NCBI RefSeq assembly: GCF_049243985.1
Contig: NC_135369.1
Span: 23,358,765 to 23,422,764, forward strand
Length of the DNA: 64,000 nucleotides
Direction of reading: 5' to 3'
Origin: Paroedura picta
Taxonomy: Eukaryota > Chordata > Lepidosauria > Squamata > Gekkonidae
The notes below the pieces were generated by a model. It searched no databases. It worked only from the letters and a program-made list of their open reading frames with translations, and was not told the DNA's origin. Both the position numbers and the translations under genes were made by a program. How positions within the stretch are numbered: the stretch's first letter is position 1; the number at the start of each line of letters is the position of its first letter. Positions 1-10,605 of the stretch are shown here, piece after piece.

Positions 1-880
1 TCAGATCTGAAGGCAACTTCCACAGAAGGGAATGAGTCATTCCGCCCAAAATGGCTCCGTTCCACAAGGCAGACCTTGCGTCTGTCCTCTTCATGCAGCC
101 TGTGACTCAGAAGTCCTTCCCATCAGCAGTGTTGTAGGGAGTATCCTTGTCTCCTGCTCAGTTTGGTGAAAGTTAATAACATCAAGGACTAGCTCGGTCA
201 GCATGTTTCTGCTGAGCGGAGAAGCAGAATATTTCATGCTGTTTTCCAGGGGCAACACATAATAATTAAATGGTCCTTTTCTTCCACTGAACTCCATGTA
301 CAGCCACCAATGAAGCAAATAGTGCTACCAGAGCCATTGTAAGTTAGGACAGGGGTAGTCAAACTGCAGCCCTCCAGATGTCCATGTACTACAATTCCCA
401 TGAGCCCCTGCCAGCATTTCTCCTAACTCAGGAGCCGCAGTTTGACTACCCCTGAGTTAGGAGAACAGCAGGAGGAGCAAGGCAGAAGTTCGTCACATGT
501 TATAGTTCTGATTCAAATTATAGTGTCACATGCTTAAGATTTCCTAATGGGGCACTTACATTTGATGTCTGACTAAAAGTGCCTGTGGCAGTCACACATA
601 TAACACAGCATGTAGTCAGACCCTTAGTGTAAACTGGGAAGAGAAGACAGCCTGCATCCTACAGGGACTGCCCCCTAATAAAATCTAGGCGTCATGATAT
701 TATTAGCCAAGAATGTCCAAAGGAGGCACATCCTCTGAGACATTCTTCAGAGGAGACTGTCAGTGGTATGAGTCTACGGACACTGAAACCATGTGGGTGA
801 TTCATTGTTGCATTGTTTACACATGTACCTGAAGAGCATGAGGGAAAGGTAATTAACAGAGGGCGTCACACCTGATGATA
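1..880. other. Intergenic DNA, one MITE, otherwise unassigned
   Basis: Apart from the hAT-like MITE at 350-454 I recognise nothing here. The open frames are short and show no family motif. Confidence 0.5.
350..454. mobile_element. hAT-like MITE (CAGGGGTAGTCAAACTGC family)
   Basis: Terminal inverted repeats CAGGGGTAGTCAAACTGC / GTTTGACTACCCCTG, flanked by a perfect 8-bp duplication AGTTAGGA (342-349 and 455-462). Its central part is shortened. The 8-bp duplication and CAG...CTG ends point to hAT. Confidence 0.85.
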
Positions 881-2020
881 GCAACACATTGTGACAGAAC
901 ACCTCTGTCTCATGACCTTCCGCTTCTGACTGCATCCACTGGCCTTCTCTATGGAAGGTACTCGAAACTGAAAATGTGCCCCCAAAATAATCACACTCCT
1001 CCGAACAGCGTATGATGGTTCAACAAGCCAAGTGCAAATTTGCAATGACCTATCAGAGTTCACCATCCAGACTGGAGTGCACCAAGGAGATGTGGCCTCT
1101 CCCCTAATTTTTAACATCGTAGTTGATGCCATTATGAGAAAAGCATGCAAGAATAGATATGGGGTTCAGTATGACCAAAACAACTTCCTGACAGATGTAA
1201 TGTTTGCAGATAGTGGCATATTAGCTAATATAGATGCAGAAGATAGTGACATCCTCTTTGCCCAGTCTTACGGTTTAAAAATAAATGTGGACAAAACCAA
1301 AGTCATAACCACAGATGGATCATCGGTAAATATATACTTCAATGGGGCCCAAATTGAGCAAGTCAAAGAATTTAAATACTTAGGCTTATTGGTGCAAGAA
1401 AAGAAAGTGTCATCTACCACTTAAGCCCACAATAGGAGTGGCCAAGCAATATCAGCATTTCCCACACTCAAATGGTGCCTCTGGAAGAAGAAAAACATCT
1501 TTATCAAGACCAAAGTTCATCTCTTCCGGACACTAATCCTGCCAGTCCTCCTATATGGATAAGAAACCTGGACTCTACTAAAACCTGACATAAACTCAAG
1601 ACCTTCCAAATGCAATGCCTGCGGCAGATTCTTGGTGTCTCTCTGTGTGATCATAATCAAAAGGACCCAGTTCGGACAAAATGTGATAACCAGCTGCAAA
1701 TTAAAAAACAAATCCGAAAGGACAGAATGCAGTGGGTTGGCCATGTCTGCAGAATGAACACCAGCAGACTGCCTCATGAACTCCTGTGGCGAGAATTACC
1801 AACTGACTGGAACATCCAACGGCAGGCGTCAAAGAAAGCATGGCTTAAACAGATCAAGGAAGACCTGACAAACCAGCGATTGACTATCCACATGGCCAAA
1901 TCTACTGCCACCCATCGCCCACAGTGGAAACATATTATAAACAAGGCAAAAAATCCAGCAGCACCTACAGCAGCATGTTGGCTGGGAGGACAACCTGCTC
2001 CACCAATTGCCAGATAAAAA
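880..2020 (+). mobile_element. Decayed non-LTR LINE, reverse transcriptase C-terminal half
   Basis: Frames 1032-1424 and 1610-2017 translate to reverse-transcriptase motifs: TGVHQGDVASPLIFNIVVDA, FADS where FADD is expected, YGLKINVDKTKV, EFKYLGLLVQ, then LRQILGVS, WVGHVCRM and a trailing PTAACWLGGQPAPP. The catalytic FADD aspartate is changed, and a stop and frame change separate the two parts, so it is dead. The family looks like an RTE/R4-type LINE; I cannot settle which. Confidence 0.75.
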
Positions 2021-2424
2021 TAATAAGATCTCATGACCTTTTAATCTCGTGGTTCACATTTTCCCTCCACGTGTACTATGCCCTTCAGGCTTACAAGCTC
2101 CCTTCCCATTGCAAGCCCTGGCCTGGACATTAATCCCTTCTGCTTTCAAGGTAAACTTACTTTGCTGTTACATCAGAATAACATTGTGTGGCTTGTTCTC
2201 TTATTTGCAATCAGTTTATTAATGGGATCAAGGAAGGAATCAAATCACAGCTTCTAGTTGCATGACAGCAAACTATGATGGCTTTGAGATCTACATGGGT
2301 TACCTACTTCATGTTCAATGCTTTTGGGAAGTGGTTTCACAATGCTTTCCCACCGCATTGTGCATTTGTGCACCTCTAGGGGTTCCCCTGGGCTTTCTCT
2401 GGTTTTCCCCAAAACTTGCCACAG

Positions 2425-2530
2425 AGTACAATTTGAATCTAGTGGCACCTTTAAGACCAACTAAATTTTATTATCGTCGTGAGCCTTCGTGTGCATGCAC
2501 TCTTTCTCGGACAATGGAATCAGGATCATA
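2425..2530 (+). repeat. Short interspersed repeat (GTGGCACCTTTAAGACCAAC tail family)
   Basis: Contains the tail TAGTGGCACCTTTAAGACCA followed by a T-rich AATTTTATTA. The same block recurs at 7296, 7570, 10540, 10870, 15448, 19575 and 60090. Confidence 0.6.
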
Positions 2531-2787
2531 AGAGTAAGGAGAGAGTAGATCAGTAAACAGTATAACAAAGGCATCCACAAATATGCTGCATGGGACCAGA
2601 TTATTCCTTGCTAGAATAACAAATCAGTCCTTTGGTATTCTTATGATTCTTGTTCCATTGTCTGAGGAAATGTGCATACACATGAAAGCCCATCGTTGGC
2701 CATTTTGGGAGGCCAGGAGGCAGGTCGACATGACTGTATATAGTCATATCACAATAAATGTTAGATTAAAATAATTAACTCTCACCC

Positions 2788-2850
2788 ATTCAGGAAACCC
2801 TTCCAGGGCTGTCAAGAAACCCCAGGGTTTCACAAAACCCTGATTGAGAA
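2788..2850 (-). repeat. Fragment of CAGGCTTTCTCAACCAGGG transposon family
   Basis: Matches the end of the family seen whole at 8129-8434 and 43697-44023 (caggaaacccttccagggc ... aaccctgattgagaaagc). Confidence 0.6.
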
Positions 2851-3179
2851 AGCATGCCCTAAAAATTCAGAATATCCTCTCACTTGCCATTAAGATACAA
2901 GGCACCCAGTTTCTTAATATTTCGAGCTTGTGCCCTTTCTCAGAGTACAACAGCTAAAAATTCCGCTACCTGTTCCATTACTTCAGGAGGTGTGTCCGCA
3001 AATAGCTTCTTGATATCATGAGCAGATGATTTATTAGTCTCCAAAAGGGAGCCTAACAACAACGAACATTGTTTAGAAAATAATGGACAAGAAGAGGTAT
3101 ATGTAAAATGGATCCAGGTTTGCCAAGATGATAATCACACAGCCTTTGATCATCAGGAATGTTTTGGTCTCTCCCAAAC

Positions 3180-3290
3180 AATACCACTGATGGAAAATGT
3201 ATTTATTTATATTTTTCTATGCCACTCTACCTGAAGGCTCAGAGTGGTTCACATAAAACAGAAACAATGCAGGTAACTTATTTTTACAAT
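3180..3290. repeat. Interspersed repeat fragment (ATGCCACTCTACCTGAAGGC type)
   Basis: A block of the form TATACCGCCCTCCCGAAGGCTC...GGTGGTTCACATAAAACA. It recurs at 32697, 45480 and 53105 and is probably part of an L2-like LINE 3' end. Confidence 0.45.
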
Positions 3291-3834
3291 AATAAAGTGA
3301 TAACAACAAACAACATAGAACAGTATGTTCCATTTATTCTAGGCAGCACGAATGCTCGACAATGGAGAGAACTGAGTACATCAAGAAAATACTGGGCCAC
3401 TGACCCAAAAAGGAAGGTGAGCAGATCTGGTTGACTCCAGCGTTTTCTTCTCTGAATTGTCTGAAGTATGTAAATTTCCCTCAAGTTAGCCAGTAAATAT
3501 CAATGCCAAAGGTATTTATTTTATGAAGAATTAATCGGAAGAATTTAGAGCAATGGGAATTAGTGAGTAAATTGGGCATTAAACTAAAGTACTTAAACTG
3601 AAAGTGCAGCCTTAACCAATATTTTTCACCTGATCCTTTTAAACTTGAAATGCAGGTGACTGGATCTAGGTTATTTGCATCTAACACTGCTGCCATAATA
3701 TCGACCACCCATTGGTGACAAAAGAAAAAAAATCCAATTCAGAATCCTATCTCTAAGTCCCATCCTACAGTCTTAGATTGTGTGTGTGTCCCTTTATGTT
3801 TTCTTGTATGTCCAGTTACTCCCATGCCTTGTAA

Positions 3835-3840
<6 letters not shown>

Positions 3841-3880
<40 letters not shown>
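3841..3880. repeat. (AG)20 microsatellite
   Basis: Forty uninterrupted bases of AG repeats. Confidence 0.97.
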
Positions 3881-3883
<3 letters not shown>

Positions 3884-3896
3884 TGTGTTCCCTCTA

Positions 3897-3965
3897 AGCC
3901 AGCGGTAGTCAAACTGCGGCCCTCCTGATGTCAATGGACTACAATTCCCATGAGCCCCCACCTGC
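3897..3965 (+). mobile_element. Half copy of the hAT-like MITE
   Basis: One arm only (GCGGTAGTCAAACTGCGGCC through CTACAATTCCCATGAGCCCC). The partner arm is missing. Confidence 0.75.
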
Positions 3966-5990
3966 TGTATGTGTGAGTGGCAGTTCATTAACACAGGAAG
4001 ATCCACTCAGGAGCAATTTGGAGCCATGCAGGGTCTTGTACTGTCCATTGCCCATTTTAAGATTACAGCAGCTGCATTCTGCTCAGAATGTGAATTGCTT
4101 TGCTTAGTAAGGGGGAAATATAGGGAACATTGGCTGCACCCACAAGATCCTCTCTTCTATTGGCCCAGATGGTGGGGTGGAGACATGCATATTCTTGATA
4201 AACAAGACACTGGTGACATTTACAAGCAGAGAGGTAGGAAATCAGACTGGCAGTTAACCGTTCAGCATATCATCTTTGGCATGGAAAGGGCCGATTTCAT
4301 AATGCTATACAGTGTTAACAAAAGCTTGGCACGCCCCCACAGTAACAATATGGTGTGAATTTTGTTGGTTAACTGAATGCTATGTAAGATGCCCAGGAAT
4401 AGAAGAAAAATTACTCTTCAGAAGCTGATGGCCTGGGGGTAAAGAAAATGATTGCAACCTTCTGACTGATCATAGTTATTAGGGATTGGCTTTAATTCTA
4501 CATCCTGGTCCAAGTGTTTGGTTCTTACCAGGCAGAGAAAGCAGCCTATTCCTCTCTGGAATGTAGTTTTTGATAAGCGCTCTCACAAAACCAAAGTTTA
4601 TTTCATAGCTGAGATAATCTTCATCAAAGCTAGAGTAATGGAAGAAGAGTGTGTCACTACTGTTTATGAAAACAATTGGAGGGGGGGGGAAGCATGGAAG
4701 CAGCTTTCTGGACGTGTCAGCAGTTCCTGTTGGGCCGGTATAACGGCTATAGAGTGGTCTGTTCCGGGAGGTGGAGTGGGAAGGTAGAGACCCCAGGGCA
4801 TCATCTTTCCCAACCTCCAAGAACAGGGTATTTAACACTATGTAATCCTATTGTTCTCTGCGCAGGTTTGAGAACTCCTCTGTATCTATATTTCTTCTGC
4901 AGTAAAAGTTTTAAAATGTTTTTTTCTCTCAGTGTGATTAATTGGGGCTGGGCATAAGAACCCTAACTAGGCCGTTGGGCTATCAAAGCTACTTACTGTT
5001 GTCTCTCCCTCACACCTGTGGAAGAGAATAATTGCTTCTACATGGGGCATGTAGTCTGGATAGGGATGTTCCCAGGTCTGGAGATAAAAATAATCCTGTA
5101 CCTTTATTTACTTCCATAGCATAAAAAACCTTCAGCTGCTCATTTCAGCACATGCAAACCTCTGTTAAAGGGACTGGGCATTTTTATCTAGGCCCTTGGA
5201 CAGCCCTAAGTATGGAACAGCTATAATTAGTTCCGCAGAAAATCTAGATGACTGCTTCCAAAACAAACTGCCAGCCACCACCATGAAAAGCAGGAGGCCC
5301 CCAGATTAAAGGTGAATAGAATAGAATAGAATAGAAATTTTATTACGGTTTGCACCAGGCATGATTAAAGGGGAACATCCCCTTAATGGTGTAGTCAAGA
5401 CACCGAGGATTGCCAACATACATGAAGAAAGATATTATGCCCCTTTGATAGAGGTTTATTGTGTGGAAACTGGCAGTCGAAGCTTTTTGTGGCATGGGGA
5501 TAAATAACATCCTGTTAAACCTCTATTAAAAGGACAGTATATTTTTCTTCAAGCCTGCCAACCTTGAAAATTGCTTCAAGGTTACAGCAAAAAGGGCAAA
5601 TAAGCTGCTTCAGAACAATCAGGATGTTGTTAGTTGCTGGCTAACCATTCCTAGGCTAGTAACTCAAAATGGTAACAGATTTTCATCAAGGAGAGCCAGT
5701 TTTAGGAAGTGGTGAGAGGTGTGCCTGAATGGTTTATCCACAGCAGCTTGTAAAAAGCAACACATAAACAGACTTGGTGGGGGGGCAGGTATGAAGAAAT
5801 AAAAGTTTGGCATTTTAGGACCAGGAAGAGAGAAATTATGCAGGCACTGAGAACTGCCTGAAAAATTAAACTCCTTGGGATATAGGATCTCTCCCACTCC
5901 CTTGGAAACAGATGTGAAGTGGCAGCGTTGTAAGAATGTTTTTTTATTGATTCAGGTGGGTAGCCATGTTGGTCTGAAGTAGCAGAACAA
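3966..5990. other. Intergenic DNA, no gene recognised
   Basis: AT-rich, mostly unique sequence with a small (GAATA)n run at 5317-5335. No conserved protein segment or RNA gene was seen on either strand. Confidence 0.5.
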
Positions 5991-6004
5991 AATTATTATT
6001 TCTA

Positions 6005-7294
6005 TCAATTATTATCGCAAGAACAAGTCATGTCAGACCAACCTTATCTCTTTTTTTCGAGAAAGTGACTACCTTGCTGGATCAGGGGAATGCCATGGAC
6101 ATAGTTTATCTGGATTTCAGTAAAGCTTTTGATAAGGTTCCACATGATATTCTTGTTCACAAGTTGGTAAAATGCGAAGTGAATCCTAATTCTGTCAGGT
6201 GGATCAGTAACTGGTTGACAAATCGTACCCAGAGGGTACTTGTTAGTGGTTCAGCATCTTATTGGAAAAGAGTGACAAGTGGAGCACCCTGGGATCTATC
6301 CTGGGGCCTGTGTTGTTCAACATATTTATAAATGATTTGGATGAGGGATTAGAGGGTATATTTATTAAATTTGCAGATGATACTAAACTGGGAAGGGTAG
6401 CAAACACAACTGAAGACAGCAACAGAATACAGGATGCTCTTGATAGGCTCGAGTAGTGGGCTAACTGAATAAAATTAAGTTCAATAGGGACAAATATAAA
6501 GTTCTGCATTTACATAGGAAAAACCAAATACACCAATATAAGATGGGGGAGACTTGTCTTGGCAGTAACATGTGCAAAAAAGATCTAGGAGTCTTAGTAG
6601 ACCATACATTGAACATGAGTCAGCAGTGTGACTCAGTGGCTAACAAGGCAAATGGGATTTTGGGCTGTATCAAACGGAGTATAGTGTCCAGATCACGGGA
6701 GGTGATGGTACTGCTTTACTCTGCTCTGGTTCGGCCTCACTTGGAATACTGTGTTCAGTTTTGGGCACCCCAGTTGAAAAGGGATGTTGACAAACTGGAA
6801 CGTGTCCAGAGGAGGGCAACAAAGATGGTGTGGGGCTTGGAGGCCAAGACATATGAAGAAAGGTTGGGGGAGCTTGGTCTGTTAGCTTAGAGAGGAAACG
6901 ACTGAGAGGGGATCTGATAACCATCTTCAAGTATTTAAAAGGGTGCCATATGGAGGATGGAACAGAATTGTTCTCTCTTGTCCCAGAGGGACGGACCAGA
7001 ACCAATGGGATGAAATGAATTCAACAGAAATTCCATCTAAACATCCAGAAGAAGTTCCTGACAGTTAGAGCGGTTTCTCAGTGGAACAGGCTTCCTCAGG
7101 AGGTGGTGGGTTCTCCATCTTTGGAAATTTGTAAACAGAAGCTAGATAGCCATCTGACGGAGAGGCTGATTCTGTGAAGGCAAAGGGGTGGCAGGTTACA
7201 GTAGATGAGCGATTGGGATGTGAGTGTCCTGCATAGTGCGGGGGTTGGACTAGATGACCCATGAGGTCCCTCCCAATTCTATTATTCTATGATT
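6005..7294 (+). mobile_element. CR1-type LINE, reverse transcriptase C-terminal part and 3' end
   Basis: Frames 6065-6331, 6262-6456 and 6543-6890 give CR1 motifs: DFSKAFDKVPHDIL, LGPVLFNIFINDLDEGLEG, FADDTKLG (intact FADD), KKDLGVLVDHTLNMSQQCD, LVRPHLEYCVQFWAPQ and LERVQRRATKMVWGL. The 3' end is the usual GACCCATGAGGTCCCTCCCA followed by (ATTCTATG)-like repeats ending near 7294. It is 5'-truncated and frame-broken. Confidence 0.88.
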
Positions 7295-7295
7295 C

Positions 7296-7617
7296 TTTGA
7301 AAATCAGAGTCCAGTAGCACCTTTAAGACCAATAAAGATTTATTAAAGGCCTGAGCTTTTGAGTGCAGGTACTCTTCCTCAGACTATGAACTACCACCAT
7401 GAGAGTGGGAATATGAAGCAAAAGTTAATTCTGTTAAATTAGTAAACTGTGTCACAACATCCAAATTCAGCCGTATGATAATTCTTTGCTAAAACAACCA
7501 ATCATATTATTTGAATTATCATACGGATGAATTTGGATGTTGTGACACAGTTTACTAATGTAACACGCTTTGAATAGATCTTTGTTGGTCTTAAAGGTGC
7601 TACTGGACTCTGATTTT
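7296..7617. repeat. Large imperfect palindrome made of inverted repeat copies
   Basis: Outer arms: AATCAGAGTCCAGTAGCACC (from 7297) against GGTGCTACTGGACTCTGATT (to about 7616). Inner arms of about 44 bp: from AGTAAACTGTGTCACAACAT (about 7440) to the mirrored ATGTTGTGACACAGTTTACT (ending about 7557), with only a few mismatches. A spacer of roughly 30 bp separates the inner arms. Confidence 0.8.
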
Positions 7618-8128
7618 TATTGATTTAAACATATGTATTTAGGTTCCGCCTTTTCATCCCAATGGGGACCCAAAGTGGCTGACATCAATCTCCTCCATTT
7701 TATCCTCACCACTTCAACATGCTAGCATTCTTCTGGTTTATCTGCAAACAAAACAAATAGTACAAATATACCATTAAGTCTCCAAGCTCCTCTCTTCCTA
7801 AGGAAACCAAGCCCAAAGTAGCTGTGCCCTTGGAACTCCTACTGTACTGTCATTCCACTTCCTCTAAGGAACTCAGAGCATCTTACATGGTTCTTTTGTC
7901 CATCATTTTAACCATCACAACTTGGTCAATTGGGTTATAGCAAAACAGTGACTTGTCTGGGATTACCAAGTTAGGTTAAAACTAAGGGTTAGGGTTTGTG
8001 TGTGACAGAGAGTGTTATTTATTTTTTAATTTTTAGCCCTCCCTTCCCCAGTGGCTCATGGAAGCTTACAACATAAATATACAGTTGAATAATCCATAAC
8101 ATTTATATATACATACATTGAATTATAT

Positions 8129-8434
8129 CAGGCTTTCTCAACCAGGGTTTTGTGAAATCCTGGGGTTTCTCAACAGTCCTGGAAAGGATTCCTGAATGGG
8201 TGGGAGTTAAATAATTTTCAATTAATTGGGTGATATGACCAGATATAGTCCTGTCAACCACCCCCTCCCAAAGAGCAATGATGGGCACGGAGGGGGCCGG
8301 AAAGGGCCTTTGGTGGGCGTGTCCACAGCTATTCTTCCCAACCATATTCTGCACGATCGTACCACTTCTGGGGTTTCTTGAAGCCTGAAGAATGTTTCAG
8401 GGGTTTCTCTGCGGTAAAAAGGTTAATAAAAGCT
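8129..8434 (+). mobile_element. Non-autonomous DNA transposon, CAGGCTTTCTCAACCAGGG family
   Basis: Starts CAGGCTTTCTCAACCAGGGT and ends in a degraded mirror (AAGGTTAATAAAAGCT; compare GTTGAGAAAGGCTG in better copies). Internal landmarks GATATGACCA and CTTCTGGGGTTTCTTGAAGC recur in other copies. Confidence 0.7.
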
Positions 8435-8469
8435 ACATTATATCATAAATATATATAACATTATTTGAC

Positions 8470-8870
8470 CCATTCTGCATTCTATCTGAGGAGAGAGGAG
8501 GGGGCAGTGTGTAAGACTATCAACTCTATAATAAAGTGACTAGATGGAATCAGCCAGGGAGGCCAGCTGCAGTCAGGTGTGCCCTGAGGACTCAACCATA
8601 GACCTGATGGAACAGTTTCATTTTATAAACCCTGTGGAACTGTGTAAGGACCCACAGGGCCCTGATCACACCTTGTGGAGTGTTCCACCAGGCCAGGGTC
8701 AAGGGCAAAAAGGTCCTGGCCCTGATTGAGGCCAGTTTGATTTATCTGGGTCTGGGGATCCTAAGCAGATATTGATTGCTAGATGTAAGGGTTCTTTGGG
8801 GGATGTAATGGGAGAGGTGGCACCACAGATACGACAGTCCCAGACTTCTCAGGGCTTTAAAGGTTAAAAT
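8470..8870 (+). repeat. L2-like LINE fragment (non-coding, decayed)
   Basis: Contains a WNxLP-type segment region (GGGCCCTGATCACACC, CAAAAAGGTCCTGGCCCTGA) resembling the L2-like 3' part at 32810-33150, and then CAGACTTCTCAGGGCTTTAA. Confidence 0.5.
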
Positions 8871-9137
8871 GACAAACAACCTGTGCTGGATCCAACATGG
8901 CTTCTATTGTTCTCTCTTTAGTTAGGTCTCCCAAATTCTAATCTAACACCTTAAATCTAACATCACATTGGCTCCTACCTCTCAATGATGTAAGAACAGA
9001 ATAAAATGAATACAATAATCGTAAAAGTGTCTGTGTTCCAATGGTTTGCCAACCCAAACTTGGAGAAGGTGACAGGGTCCCAGAACACAGAGGAGGGAGA
9101 TGCCTGTGTGAAGAAAGAGCGGGTTGTAATTTTGGAA

Positions 9138-9165
9138 CAGAGAAAGAGAGAGAGAGAGAGAGAGC
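9138..9165. repeat. (GA)n microsatellite
   Basis: Short run of GA dinucleotides. Confidence 0.9.
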
Positions 9166-9551
9166 ACACAATAAAATTACACAGATTACAGCAATTCCAA
9201 CAAATATCACAGTCATAATTATAAGCGACAGGCCATTGTGATAGCAGCAATTAAAAAGTAACAGCGCTTTAAAATCATTAATCAGAACAGCTAAAGCTTT
9301 TATGGGCGCCAGCTGTGTGGGGAAATTTAAATGCCCCCTTCCCCTGAGGCTTGAAGATATAAAGCAGGCAACACGAAGTAGGGAAGGAGGTTCCTGACAG
9401 AGGGTCCCATCACAGATGGATGTCGCTTGTGGTCATTTGAGGAAAGGGCTTATAATGGCAGGTAGGCAAGGAGACCCTTAACGTACCCTGGACACAGGCC
9501 ATTTAGAGCATAAATTGGTGCTGCAGATGGTGTTGAAGGAACTTAAGCAGT

Positions 9552-9608
9552 GACATTGCAGGGATTTGAACCCTGTCCTGGAAGCCAGGTGTGCCAACCA
9601 CCAATGTC
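9552..9608 (-). ncRNA. mascRNA: MALAT1-associated tRNA-like small cytoplasmic RNA
   Basis: A 57-nt tRNA-like fold read on the minus strand. The acceptor stem has 7 Watson-Crick pairs (GACATTG at 9608-9602 with CAATGTC at 9558-9552). A 5-bp anticodon-like arm has a 3-nt loop (9589-9577), too small for a real anticodon loop. The T-arm is 5 bp with loop TTCAAAT (9575-9559). Human mascRNA, as I recall it, has the same length and arm layout and the same GGTTGGCAC segment. In mammals RNase P cuts its 5' end, which makes the mature MALAT1 3' end; RNase Z cuts its 3' side, and CCA is added. CCA is not encoded here. The upstream GCAAAA junction also matches MALAT1. It lies downstream of FRMD8 on the FRMD8 strand, as in mammals. 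Confidence 0.9.
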
Positions 9609-9691
9609 TTTTGCTTTCTTTCCTGTTGATGTAGCCAAAATTCCCCAAAAGGATCCTTTATCGGGGTGGGGGGGGAGTACAACAGAAAATT
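9609..9691 (-). ncRNA. Degenerate ENE / triple-helix region of the MALAT1-like 3' end
   Basis: The A-rich tract is present but broken by G (GGAAAGAAAGCAAAA, 9623-9609). The place of U-rich motif 2 holds only CCTTTTGGGGAATTTTGGC (9652-9634), and the place of motif 1 only AATTTTCTG (9691-9683). Mammalian MALAT1 has long uninterrupted U and A runs that form a U.A-U triple helix. The layout is recognisable, but the pairing partner needed for this A-tract is missing. Confidence 0.45.
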
Positions 9692-10300
9692 GGACTGCCC
9701 CTTTCCTAACATTCTCTCTTACTTGTTAACCATTTCTTTTTATTTTGAAAAATAGAGAGGATAGAGAAAAAAGGGAAGGGGTAATTATGTGTCATAGTTG
9801 CATATATACAGCCATTATTAGTAAAGTATAAAAACCAACCAGTGAATATTATTCTCTGTTATTACCACCATCATTACTATAAATAATAAAATAAAAAGTT
9901 ATACTTTCAGTTTTTAGGACTGCTTATTTATATAATCTAAATAATACTGTAAATGGCTTTTAAATTCTTTCAAAAGTCTTCCGTTTACTAAGTGCGTCAT
10001 CTTGGCCCTATTGCATAATTCTCAGTTTGTTGAGCCAAGCTGTTACCTTAAGTAGATCTGTTTGTTTCCATTGTTGAGCAATAACGATTTTTGCCACAGA
10101 CGTTGCATGAAAAAAAGTTATTTAGCATTGTTTGGTATATTACCTGGAATAAAACTTAACATATAATACATAGGGGATTTCCTCTCCCCTTGCATTCTCA
10201 AACTGTTCTTCGGGGCTCCAGGGACCTGGTCCTGTAAACTCAAATTATGAATGTCTAAAGCTTGGATGAGCAAAAAACTCCCAAATAGCCAGGAAACCAT

Positions 10301-10363
10301 CTTTTTGCAAACTGCAAAGACAAAAAGTGAAAACGAATTTGTTCCATTTGCAGAAAAGTCTGC
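10301..10363 (-). other. U-tract/A-tract hairpin inside the MALAT1-like body
   Basis: On the minus strand CTTTTTG (10327-10321) can pair with CAAAAAG (10307-10301) across a 13-nt loop. Two more U-rich tracts lie just upstream (GTTTTC at 10334-10329 and ACTTTTCTGC at 10361-10352). It resembles an ENE layout, but no tRNA-like element follows it. Confidence 0.25.
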
Positions 10364-10534
10364 AGGCAGTTAGAAAGACCAGAGCTAGGATGGTAGTTTA
10401 CATAATTTAGTTACACAGTGGCTAACAGATGTTTGCAAGGTGACACAAACTGTTTGTAGGAACAGGCAACAGAAAGACCTCCACAAAGATGGCTGGCTTT
10501 CTAGCATTCAAGTGGTTAGCAATGTTGATTTGAA

Positions 10535-10605
10535 GCAGCAGAACAGAGTTTGAGTGTAGTGGCATCTTTAAGACCAGCAAAGTTTTAATAAAATGTATTG
10601 AATAA
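10535..10605 (+). repeat. Short interspersed repeat (GTGGCATCTTTAAGACCAGC tail family)
   Basis: Matches GAGTGTAGTGGCATCTTTAA followed by AGACCAGCAAAGTTTTAATA, the common tail block of this window. Confidence 0.6.

Noticed and set aside
9552-9608. Ordinary tRNA gene
   Set aside because: The anticodon-like loop has only 3 nt and the D-arm is reduced; 57 nt is too short for a tRNA, and the match to mascRNA is much better.
9552-9608. NEAT1 menRNA instead of MALAT1 mascRNA
   Set aside because: The GGTTGGCAC segment, TTCAAAT loop and GCAAAA junction are those of the MALAT1 version; NEAT1 is known only from mammals.
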